Position numbers and translations under genes: made by a program. Positions 1 to 9,417 of a stretch of 64,000 nucleotides of DNA are shown in pieces. The notes beneath the pieces are model-generated. The model was not told where the DNA came from and did not search any database. It worked only from the letters and a program-made list of their open reading frames with translations. This DNA is from Platanthera guangdongensis (taxonomy: Eukaryota; Streptophyta; Magnoliopsida; Asparagales; Orchidaceae): contig CM077162.1 of the NCBI GenBank assembly GCA_039583875.1, forward strand, positions 171,573,220 through 171,637,219, read 5' to 3'. Position 1 is the first letter of the stretch, and each line of letters begins with the position of its first letter.

Positions 1-1229
1 AAGGTCTGTCTGTACAAGATCTGGGAATAGCTCTTCTAAGGTAAATTCCTGTTGAGAATGGGTTGGAGAATCTCTGATCTCATCAACCACTTTATCAGCA
101 ACAGATGTGTCCTCCATGTCAACATCTTGTGGTTGAGGTTGTAGCTGTGTTTGCTGATGAACATTAGGTAATGAATCAATCAAAACTTCTTGCTCAATAG
201 TGAAATCTAATTGATTAATTTCAGTGATTACCACTAGGATGGTTTGAGTTTCCCTTTCACTCTCTAGTGGAGTTGGCTCTTCCACATGTAGAGGCTCCCC
301 CTGAAGTGGATCCAGGTGAATTGGGCTTGCTGAGGGTAGCTCCCCCTGCCTCTGTGCATCTTCTTGTCTTGCTGGAGACTGCCCATCATTTCCTGTCTCT
401 TCATCATCAGGAGTAAAAAACCACTTGCTGTTCAGAGCTGCTAGAGGATTCTTGAGCCACAATGGCTGTCTTCTTCTTCTTCTTCTTCTTCTGGGGTGTG
501 TCCTTTACTGGAGATGGCAGTTCTTTTGTCAATACTCTATCCCATCTAGAGAAAATTCTCAAATCCATTCTTCTCATGTGGTTTATCTTGGAACCTGCAA
601 CCTGATTCATCACCTCAGGAATACTTCCAGCTAGGTATAGACTTAGAATTCTACCCAGATTGGGTTTCTTCATACTTTCTTTTTATCTTATCAAACATAA
701 CTGCAGACCAATCAGTATCAAGTTTGAAGATAATCCTTGTCATCAAATTGAACATATAAGCTGAAATCCTGTCATGTCCTCCAGGCTTGCTCAGGATGAC
801 CTTGCCAACTATTTCAGACAGAAACTTTCCTTGGATGTTCATTCCTTTTCTATTGAAAACAGATCCAATTTTCATGTTTGAATCCAGTCCACACCATCTC
901 AATGCCTCTCTAGTCTTAGAAGCAGATACATCTTCTTCCTCTGTTGTTCTTGGTAGTTGAAGTACCTTCCTTAGACTTTTCTATGTGATCTTAACTTTGG
1001 TTCCATGAACTCTGGACTTAATCTTGAGTCCAGAGTCATCAAGTGAAGCTGCACTCAAAAATTCTAGGACCTCCTTCTTCCAGATCTTGATTGGTTCTGA
1101 GACAAGGTATTCCAATCCAGTCTCGACAATTAGGGTTATCACACCTTTGATTTCGGGTTCCGCGTCATCAAAGGCATATCGCACGAGTTCATAACCTTCA
1201 TTAATGTTCTCTTCTAGCTTGGGTGCCAT
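1..1229 (-). pseudogene. A1 ORF2 (extra ORF downstream of pol), 5' part
   Basis: The start is ATG at 1227-1229, opening MAPKLEENINEG, about 100 bp downstream of a TATA box. A premature stop lies at 981, where the A2 copy has a Pro codon. The frame reopens around 902 (MRWCGLDSNMKIGSVF), shifts by one base near 670 after FDKIK, and continues through GRILSLYLAGSIPEV into an acidic Ser/Glu/Gln-rich tail that runs off the window. The N-terminal block (LLxxIxGKVxL, then FDKIK, then GRILSLYL) is shared with ORF2 of elements B and C, so this is a family trait and not noise. It resembles plant proteins annotated as putative plant transposon protein; that match is from memory. Function unknown. Sireviruses are known for an env-like ORF in this position, but I see no signal peptide or membrane segment in the part visible. 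Confidence 0.75.
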
Positions 1230-1251
1230 TAGGATTTGAATAAAGTTTGAA

Positions 1252-1725
1252 TTTAGAGAAGAGAGATGTCGACACACAAGTTTGGTCTCGAAACTTTGGT
1301 GAGCGTGTCGACAAACAATGACGAAAACCTATTTATAACCTTTCTAGAATCGAAGATGAAAAGACGCGTCAAAATACTTAAATTGTGTCGACACTGTTGA
1401 AAAGTGTCGACACTTACTGCTAATGTCTCGACAACTATGTGTCGACACAAGTATAGTCGACAGAATATATGTGTTGACACTTATATATGTGTCGACACCA
1501 CTCAACTCGACACTTAGTCGAGACTCTACTAGACTAATTCTGTGTAAATCCTAAGTGTCGACACCACCCTGGATGTGTCGACACCTACCCTGCATGTGTC
1601 GACACTAATTCTCTGAAGTGCCGACACAGACTTCCTAGATGTGTCGACACCATTTCTCTGAAATGTCGACACCACTACTCTGTGTCGACACAGACAACTC
1701 TGTGTGTCGACACCATCTTACTTAG
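1252..1725. repeat. Palindrome array (GTGTCGACAC) in the A1 pol-ORF2 spacer
   Basis: About twenty exact or one-mismatch copies of the 10-bp palindrome GTGTCGACAC lie between the end of pol and the ORF2 start, separated by unrelated linkers. The homologous spacer of A2 (12611-13061) shows a pitch of 20-23 bp. The same palindrome fills U3 of the A-family LTR. No coding function: open frames through it exist only because the unit lacks stop codons. Confidence 0.9.
1328..1340 (-). promoter_or_regulatory. Candidate TATA box for A1 ORF2
   Basis: On the minus strand this reads GGTTATAAATAGG, about 100 bp upstream of the ORF2 ATG at 1229 and directly downstream of most of the palindrome array. The A2 copy keeps a TATA box at the equivalent place (12987-12994) although the surrounding bases differ. 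An internal promoter is inferred; no transcription data are available. Confidence 0.6.
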
Positions 1726-1741
1726 CCAATTTTTTTGTAAA

Positions 1742-4700
1742 CTATTCCAAGTTTATCATCCCTAATTCAATTTTAAATTTATTGAATTTGGTTTCATCTA
1801 AGGGCTTAGTATACATATCAGCTAGCTGATTATCTGTATTAATATACTCTAGTGAAATATCTCCTTTTTCCACATGTTCTCTTAGAAAATGGTATTTTAT
1901 TTCTATGTGCTTAGTCCTACTATGAGAGACAGGATTATTTGCAATAGAAATGACACTAGTAGAATCACAAAATAAAGGTGTTCTACTTACTTGAATACCA
2001 TAATCTTCTAGTTGGTGTTGTATCCATAGTAGTTGTGCACAGCAGCTTCCTGCAGCAACATACTCTGACTCATCTGTGGAGATAGGCACACTGGTTTGCT
2101 TCTTGCTACTCCATGAAATCAGTCTTCCACCTAGAAATTGACAAGTTCCAGTTGTACTCTTCCTATCTTCCTTGCAGCCTGCAAAATCTGCATCTGAATA
2201 ACCTGTCAGTTCAAACTCTCCATTCCCAGGGTACCAAAGGCCTAGATAAGGAGTGCCCTTAAGATATCTCAAAATTCTTTTGACTGCTATCAAATGAGAT
2301 TCTTTAGGGCAAGCTTGGTACCTAGCACAGACACATGTAGCATACATGATATCTGGTCTACTTGCAGTCAAATATACTAGGGAGCCAACTATCCCTCTAT
2401 ACAAAGTTTCATCTACAGGTTTCCCTGCATCATCCTTGCATAAAGACATTGTTGACCCCATAAGAGTTTTCATGGTAGTGGATGATTCCATACCATACTT
2501 CCTTATCAATTCTAGGGTGAACTTAGACTGGCATATGGATAAACCATCCTCAGTCTGTCTAACTTGGAGACCCAAGAAGAACTTAAGTTCCCCCATACTG
2601 CTCATTTCAAATTGTCCTTGCATTAGTCTTGCAAACCTTTTGCAAAGACTACTTTCTGTAGACCCAAATATTATGTCATCTACATATATTTGGACTAAGA
2701 TAATCTTGCCTCTAGATTCCCTAAGGAATAGAGTCTTGTCTATTTTCCCCCTTGTGAATTTATTCTCAATGAGGAAACTAGACAGGGTTTCATACCAAGC
2801 CCTGGGGGCTTGTTTTAACCCATACAAAGCCTTCCTAAGTCTATAAACATAATTAGGTTTAGTAGAATCAACAAAACCTGATGGCTGTTCTACATAGACT
2901 TCTTCCTTCAAATTTCCATTCAGAAAAGCTGACTTAACATCCATTTGGTATACCTTGAACCCTTGAAATGTTGCATATGCAAGAAACATCCTTATTGCCT
3001 CAAGTCTTGCTACTGGAGTAAAGGTTTGATCAAAATCAATACCTTCTTCCTGCCTATATCCTTTTGCAACCAGTCTAGCTTTGTTCTTTATAATTACTCC
3101 ATTTTCATCCAACTTGTTCCTAAAGATCCACTTAGTTCTTATATTGTTGTGGTCTTTTGATTTAGAAACTAGCTCCCAGACTTTGCATCTTTTGAACTGG
3201 TTCAGCTCCTCTTGCATGGCCTCAATCCAATGAGGGTCTAAGATTACTTCTTCAAATTTCTTTGGCTCTACTTGGGATAGAAAGCTAGAGTAGAGAACTG
3301 AACTTAAATTCCTGCTCCTTGTTTGTACCCCTTGTCTGAGATCACCAATAATTTGATTGGCTGGATGATCTTTTAAATGCCTATTTGCTGGAGGCAGCCT
3401 GTCTTCTGGTTGTACACCTTCAGCTTCTTCATTCAGCTGCTCCTCTTGGTCTTCTTCAGCAACAAGAGTATCTTGTACTCCCCCTGGACAGCAGCCACTA
3501 TCATCTACTTGCTGACTTGTAGTAGAACCTTCTTCAATAGTAAGCTTGTCCAACTTCTCAGTCACACCTGTGGAGCTGCAAACACTTCTAGACAATTCAT
3601 TGTTAATGAGTCTAGCTTCATCAAACACTACATGTACTGACTCAGCTACAACTTGAGTAGTCAAGTTGTAGACCCTATAAGCCTTACTGTTGTTGCTGTA
3701 CCCAACAAAGATCTCCTCTTGGGATTTGGCAGCAAACTTGGTTAAATAAGACTTACCATTGTTAAGTATATAACATTTACAATCAAGGATCCTAAAATAG
3801 GATAGATTTGGTTTTCTGCCCTTCACAATCTCATAGGGGTCTTATTGTGGCTCTTGTTGATAGTAGCCCTATTGATCACATGACAAGCAGTGTTTACTGC
3901 CTCATCCCAGAAATATTTTGGGAGAGATGTGTCACTCAATAGGGTTCTACCAGCCTCTATTAAGGTTCTATTTTTCCTTTCAGCAATACCATTTTGCTGA
4001 GGTGTTCTTGGTGAGGAAAATTCCTGAAATATCTCAAACTCTTCACATAGCTTTGTCATACTATCAGACTGGAATTCATACCATGGTCACTTCTTATTTT
4101 GACCACTGTACTAGCACAAATGTATAGACCTTCCTACCTAGGCTGTGAACTGGCATAGTTCCAAAAAGATCCATATGCAAGAGGTATAAACACCTCACAG
4201 CATCTTTGTTCTCAAGGCTATGAAAGGTGGATTTGGTCTGCTTGCCCTTTTGACAAGCTGAGCATATCCAAACCTTTATACACTTAACCTGAGGACCATT
4301 CCTCACTAACTCTTTGCTAAAGAGTTGGCCAATTGTCTTATAGTTAAGATGAGACAGCCTCTTGTGCCATTTAACACAATATGAGACTTTCTCATCAGCT
4401 ACAAGAAAAATAGGAGAAACAATGTTCTCATACATAATGTCTAGACAATAGACATTTCTCTTCCTATATCCTGTCAGAATGATCTTTTGATCACTTGACC
4501 TACTGATATGACAACCATCCTTGACAAATGAGATGTCATATCCTAAATCACTCAGCTGACTTATGCTAATGAGGTTATGTTTCAAACCCTTTACATAAGC
4601 CACTTGAGTAATTGTAATAAGGTTGCTAGAAATGTTACCAAAACCTTTGATGATTCCTTTTTCTGAACCACCAAAGGTAACTTTAGGACCATCCTTGATT

Positions 4701-4801
4701 GGTGTATAGTCCTTCAGCAATCCCCTAGTTCCAGTCATGTGCCTGGAACATCCACTGTCCAAGTACCATATTGGGGCATGGCCACTTGGACTTACCTGCA
4801 A
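1742..4801 (-). pseudogene. pol: A1 pol (protease, integrase, reverse transcriptase, RNase H)
   Basis: Copia-type Pol in the order protease-integrase-RT-RNase H. The protease starts just after TTTTGCAG at 4801 and shows WYLDSGCSRHMTG. The integrase zinc finger (HKRLSHLNYK, then CSACQKGKQ) is followed by the core; a one-base deletion near 4085 at RSDHG breaks the frame and a second break lies near 3830. From 3826 to 1742 an open 694-codon stretch holds the integrase C-terminus, RT with [10 protein letters not shown] at about residue 380, and RNase H with [19 protein letters not shown], a DESEY segment and [12 protein letters not shown]. It ends at a TAG where A2 reads Tyr and continues ten codons. 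The RT and RNase H half is the best preserved pol segment of family A here, although this is the older host copy. Confidence 0.92.
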
Positions 4802-4807
4802 AACAGA

Positions 4808-5404
4808 TTACTTAACCTTAGAACCCAAATAATTCTTGGGTCCTTGGTGCAAGTTAGTCTGACTCTTAACAAAACTACCTATAGCTTTTCTAGCAGGCAG
4901 TTTGCTACTCACTTTGGCACTTGAATTATGCCAACAATCTATGACAAAGTGGCCTACCTTGCCACAACACCAGCACTCAAACCTGTTGTACCTTTGTTTA
5001 GGTACAACCCTGGCTGTTTTATCTACAGCAGGCTCCTTGTTGAGTACTGGGGCTTTGCCCTTAGACTTGGACTTTACAGTCCATGCAGGTTTTGTAAACC
5101 CCAATCCAGTTTTACCCTTATGAGGTACAAACTCATCTATTAAAGGTAGAACAGATTTTGGTTTAGAAAAACTTGCTACAATATATCTCTCCTTCTGAAG
5201 ACTAATCTCTAGGTTTCTAATTTGATCATTTTTAAATGTAATAGCCCCCATCTGAATAACTGTAATATTCTTCAGTCTGGCTATTTCATTTAATTTCTGA
5301 TCAAGCAACTTGTCAAAATCTGTTGCAGCCACTTTAAGACTAGCAATCTCCTTAGCCTGAGTTTTGGCCAAGAGTTTGCTTTTCTTCAAAGCTTGCAACA
5401 ATAC
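4808..5404 (-). pseudogene. gag: A1 gag, 3' half (severed by A2 insertion)
   Basis: Carboxy-terminal half of Gag. It continues the frame that is cut at 18084 on the other side of A2: the last codons there encode IDEYRV and this side resumes LQALKKSK. It is a predicted coiled-coil segment (5150-5400) followed by a basic region and a second CCHC zinc knuckle, CWCCGKVGHFVIDC, near 4930-4975, the RNA-binding part of the nucleocapsid. The ORF ends at TAA (4808-4810), 12 bases before the pol reading frame, with a splice-acceptor-like TTTTGCAG between. The same stop is present in A2. Confidence 0.9.
5400..5404. repeat. Target-site duplication AATAC, left of A2
   Basis: AATAC immediately precedes the LTR start TGTTGGG. 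The identical AATAC occurs at 18084-18088 directly after the 3' LTR. It is an exact 5-bp TSD, as expected for copia integrase. Confidence 0.95.
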
Positions 5405-5550
5405 TGTTGGGTATATTGGAATTTATGTACCTGATTTGAAGAAGCCTCACCCTACTCAATGATATACATCATGGTGTATTTGATGTGTTTTGAGTTGATG
5501 TGTGCAGGTTAAGTAATGGCATGGAAAGCTTAAAAGTTTCTAAGTCCATG

Positions 5551-6308
5551 TGTCGACACCTAGAAGAAATGTGTCGACACTTAAGAAGGCTTGTGTCGAC
5601 ACCCAGAGAAGCTGTGTCGACACTTGGAGTAATTGTGTCGACACCAGGAATGCAGAGTCGACACCAGAGGAAATGTGTCGACACATACAGGCAGTGTCGA
5701 CACTCAGTGAAGAATTGTCTAAAGAATCTGTGTCGACACTTAGAAGCAGTGTCGACACCCAGTGGAACTTTGTCGACATCGAAAGTGTCGACACTAGGAG
5801 GCTGTGTCGACACTCAGCAAAATATCAACAAAGTTCAAGTACAAGTGTCGACACTAGGAGGCTGTGTCGACACTCAGAAAACTTCAACAAAGTCTAAGTA
5901 CAAGTGTAGACACAAAGGAGATGTGTCGACACTCAGCCAAAGTCTCAACACATGAAGAATGTGTCGACACAAAGGAGATGTGTCGACACTCAGCAAATGC
6001 TTCAACACAGAAGGCATGTGTCGACACAAAGAAGATGTGTCGACACTTAGCAAGTATCAACACAAGAAGATGTGTCGACACAAAGGAGTTGTGTCGACAC
6101 TTAGCAGAAATCAACAAGTATCAAAGAAGAAGGACTTGTGTCGACAAAAAGCCCGCCAAAACACGACACACAGGATCAGTGTCGACACATTCTGAAGAAG
6201 CAGTGTTGAGAAGTAATTTCTACAACATAAGGAGTTGTGTAGACACCATGAAGGCTAGTGTCGACACTTAGTCTACTTGTGTCGACACTTAGTCTATCAG
6301 TGTCGACA
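5551..6308. repeat. U3 palindrome array of A2, GTGTCGACAC at about 19-22 bp pitch
   Basis: I count about 24 perfect copies of GTGTCGACAC and about seven one-mismatch copies. Core starts at 5551, 5572, 5594, 5615, 5636, 5656, 5676 and 5695 are spaced 19-22 bp. Further on, spacings are 19 and about 38, the longer gaps containing decayed cores such as TCTCAACACA. Linkers are mostly unrelated, although a few neighbouring modules look locally duplicated (GGAGGCTGTG blocks). The array lies wholly upstream of the TATA box. Confidence 0.93.
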
Positions 6309-6466
6309 CTTAAAGACTGACTGTCTTGACACTTTCAGACAGTTACAGAAAATTCAAGAAGTGACTGGATGACTTGACAGCTGTCATTCCAGCCGGTCTA
6401 CTGCAACTGTCAGTGCTGTCAGAAAGTTGTTAGGAACCGGATCAGCCGGTCACCTTGGAGAAAGTC

Positions 6467-6474
6467 TATATAAA
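6467..6474 (+). promoter_or_regulatory. TATA box of A2 5' LTR
   Basis: TATATAAA in the context AAGTCTATATAAAGACC, about 160 bp downstream of the last palindrome. The same box is at 17237-17244 in the 3' LTR and, on the minus strand, at 20514-20521 in the A1 LTR. It probably sets the start of the genomic RNA some 30 bp downstream. Confidence 0.75.
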
Positions 6475-7134
6475 GACCCTCCTCCTTTACAGACAGGAGT
6501 GATCGATCAAGCAATTCATTGAAGAATCAATTGAAGTGATCAGAAGATCTAAGAAGTTGGAGAGAGAGAGCTCCTTATAAGAAGACTGCTATTGAACCAG
6601 GCTGTGAAGAAAGTTTCAGATTGAGGTCTGATTCTTAAGTCAGCAGTGATTGAAGATCAACTGCATAGAGATTCAACCCTATTTTGTTCTAATTCAAGAA
6701 GCTTTGAAGAAAGCCTAGGGAGGTTGATCTCAGCAAAGTTCTTCCAAGAACTCATCAAGAAACCAGACAACTCTTCTCTCTTTTCAGAGTTGTGGTTATA
6801 TTCTTTGAAATTCTAAATTTCTTGTAAGATCCTTAGGGATCTGAGTTGTAAGCCTAAAATTATAAAGGCTGAGTGGTAGGGCCTGTGTGTCTGAGTGTAG
6901 GAGATTCATTTCTCTGAGTGTAGGCCTTGTTGAGGGCTGAGTGTAGGCCTTGTGGCTGAGTGTAGGTCTTTGCAAAGACTGAGTGGTAGGGTTGTGTGCC
7001 TGAGTTGTAGGAGTGGGATCACTCTGAGCTGTAGGAACCTATTTGGGGTTCTGAGTTGTAAGATCTGAGGATATAAGGAGTAGTGGAGAAGTTTGGCCGA
7101 ATCTAGTACACTACTAGATAGGCGAAGGGGGAAA

Positions 7135-7163
7135 GTGGATGTACCCAGACCTTGGGGAACCAC
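7135..7163 (+). other. Conserved U5 RNA hairpin near the PBS
   Basis: GTGG-ATGTA-CCC, a variable loop, then GGGG-AA-CCAC can fold as a two-step stem. Equivalent hairpins occur in the LTRs of A1 (19801-19829, minus), B (28088-28116 and 38724-38752, minus) and C (58856-58883, minus). Stem bases are constant while the loop changes (AGACCTT in A, AAGTTTA in B, AAGGTT in C). Position in the RNA leader suggests packaging, dimerization or translation; that is inference. Confidence 0.6.
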
Positions 7164-7315
7164 TATAAAAACTGTGTGTACTCTGTGTGTGACTGATTCT
7201 GTGTTTGCTGTTTAAAGTTCTGTGAATTCTGTAATTAATTCTGCCTAAAAGTTTAAAAAGATTAAGATCACCTATTCACCCCCCCTCTAGGTGATTAGGT
7301 ACAATTTCTTTCAAG

Positions 7316-7330
7316 TGGTATCAGAGGGAG
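7316..7330 (+). other. A2 primer-binding site
   Basis: TGGTATCAGAGGGAG lies two bases after the LTR. The first 11 bases match the 3' end of plant initiator tRNA-Met as used by most plant copia elements. Confidence 0.85.
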
Positions 7331-7403
7331 GTTACTCAAAAAGGACATAACAGTCTGAGTAAAGTTCATGTAGGCAGATTCAACATAATCAAGAATCAAG
7401 AAA

Positions 7404-9417
7404 ATGAGTTCAACTGAGAATCACAAAGAGCTAGGATCAATGAAGTTGCCAATCTGTAGAAAGGAGATTTTTGGCATTTGGAAAAAAAAGGTTAGAATAT
7501 TTATGGAAGCCTCTGACCCTAGAATCTATATCACAGTCAAAGAAGGGCCATATGTGCCAATGAAAGTATCTGTCCTGGATGCAAATCAGAGAACTCCTAA
7601 GGACTATTCAGAGATGACTAAAGATGAGATTATTCTGGCCACTATGGACAAGAGGGCTCAGAATATCATTGTAAGTGCAATAGATGATGCCACATTTCAG
7701 AATTTGATTCACTGTAAAACTTCTAAAGAGATGTGGGATACACTGATAGTCTATATGGAAGGTTCAGAAGAGGTAAGACAAGACATGAAATCTTTGTTGA
7801 ATCAAGAGTATGAAAGCTTCAGACAAGGAAGGTCTGATAGCATAACTGAGTGCTACAAGAAATTCTATAGGATTGTCAATGAGTTGATGTCTTATGGAAG
7901 AGAATTCAGCAATTATGAATTGAATGATAAGTTCTTGAGATCCACTAACTAAGGACTGAGATACCAAGATTTGTGCCATAAGGGAAATGGCCAAATTAGC
8001 AGATATACCTCCTCCAACATTGTTTGGAAAACTGTTATCATATGAGATGCAGTTAATGGTAAGAAAGGAGGAAGAGAAGACTACCAGAGTTGAGCACAAA
8101 GAAAGAACTGTGGCTTTCAAGACTGAAGCCACTAGGAAATATAAAAGTAAGTCTCCATCTCCACCTCCAAAAGTTGCTGAGACTGGGTCAGATGAGTCAG
8201 AAAGCAGGAATTCTGAAAGCAGTGAGAGTGATGAGGACTTTGCAGCTTTCACAAGACATTTTCAGAAGTTTCTAAAGAAGAAACAGTGGAGGTCTAAGCC
8301 ATCCACTTCACAGAAGTCATCAAAGTATGACAGGAGAAAGCCCAAGTCAAGTAAAACTACATCTTGAAAGATAGTTTGTTATTGTTGTAACAGACAGGGA
8401 CATGTTGTTGCTGACTGTCCAGAGAAATGGAAAGAGTCAACTGATAAGAAGAAGACTCAGATCAAGGGCAAAAAGGAAAGGTCCTTTGTTGCTAAGAAAG
8501 ACAAAAGTCTGTCTGATATGTCATCTTCAGAAACTGATTCAGAAGCTGAAGCTTATATTGGTCTGTTTGCTGAAGAAGAGGAAGATGAGTTCATCCAGTT
8601 AATGAACTCAATATATGAGCATGAGGACAATCAGTGCCAGGGACTGATGACCTTATCAGAAGAAGACAAAATCCAGGATCAGCCTGGACCAAGTCAGGTA
8701 CAAAATTGTTCTGTTAGTTCAATTTCTAGTACTGAGTCAGATTCAGATACATCAGCATCAAGTGATGTTAGTGGATCTGAATCTGAAGGAGATATTCATC
8801 AGTTGATAGATGAATATAGAGTAGTGTTGCAAGCTTTAAAGAAAAGCAAATCCTTGGCCAAGAGTCAGGCTAAGGAGATTGCCAGTCTTAAAGTTGCTGC
8901 AACAGATTTTGACAAGTTGCTTGATCAGAAACTAAATGAAATAGCCAGACTAAAGCACATTACTGTTATTCAGATAGGGACTATAACATTTAAAAATGAT
9001 CAAATCAGAAATCTGGAGATTAGTCTTCAGAAAGAGAGAGATATAGTAGCAAGGTTTTCTAAACCAAAGTCTGTTCTACCTTTGATAGATGAGTTCATTT
9101 CTCAAAAGGGTAAAACTGGATTGGGGTTTACTAAACCTGCCAGGACTGTACATTCCAAGTCTAAGGGCAAAGCCCCAGTACTCAACAAGGAGCCTGCTGT
9201 AAATAAAATAGCCAGGGTTGTACCTAAACAAAGGTACAACAGATTTGAGTGCTGGTGTTGTGGCAAGGTAGGCCACTTTGTCATAGACTGTTGGCACAAT
9301 TCAAGTGCCAAGGTGAGTAGCAATCTGCCTGCTAGAAAAGCTACAGGTAGTTTTGTTAAGAGGCAAACTAACCAGCACCAAGAACCCAAGAATTCCTTGC
9401 GTTCTAAGGTTAACTAA
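7404..9417 (+). pseudogene. gag: A2 gag
   Basis: The start is ATG 7404 (MSSTENHKELGSMKL), 75 bp after the PBS. The capsid-like region (copia UBN2-type, with WDTLIVYMEGSEEVRQD) runs to 7952, where a one-base insertion causes a frameshift. The second segment, 7987-8367, ends at a TGA that replaces a Ser codon of A1, and the same frame continues beyond it with CCHC knuckle 1 (CYCCNRQGHVVADC, about 8377-8420). An acidic Ser/Glu region, a coiled coil (8815-9060) and CCHC knuckle 2 (CWCCGKVGHFVIDC, 9250-9292) follow. The frame stops at TAA 9415-9417, in frame with and just upstream of pol. The product would be the virus-like-particle coat and RNA-binding protein. Confidence 0.93.

Larger units (their letters stand above)
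5405..7313 (+). repeat. A2 5' LTR
   Basis: 1909 bp, TG...CA ends. U3 holds the palindrome array (5551-6308). A TATA box sits at 6467, followed by a purine-rich leader and a short tandem region (6860-7075) with repeats of CTGAGTGTAGG and related forms. Then come a conserved hairpin (7135-7163) and the terminal CACCCCCCCTCTAGGTGATT block shared with elements B and C. The LTR ends at CTTTCA 7313, two bases before the primer-binding site. Confidence 0.95.

Noticed and set aside
407..673. Lys-run protein as a separate small gene
   Set aside because: It is the continuation of A1 ORF2 after a one-base frameshift; A2 has the same segment in its ORF2.
5500..6271. Overlapping Cys/Arg/His/Val/Ser/Thr-rich ORFs on both strands across the palindrome arrays (also 16260-17041 and 20793-21449)
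   Set aside because: They arise because the GTGTCGACAC unit has no stop codon in several frames. Similar ORFs open in multiple frames and both strands, there is no start context, and they lie in U3 upstream of the TATA box.
5551..6308. CRISPR-like array (short regularly spaced repeats with differing spacers)
   Set aside because: The repeat is only 10 bp and palindromic, the pitch is ~21 bp, and it lies inside plant LTRs with no cas genes. The context is a eukaryotic retrotransposon.
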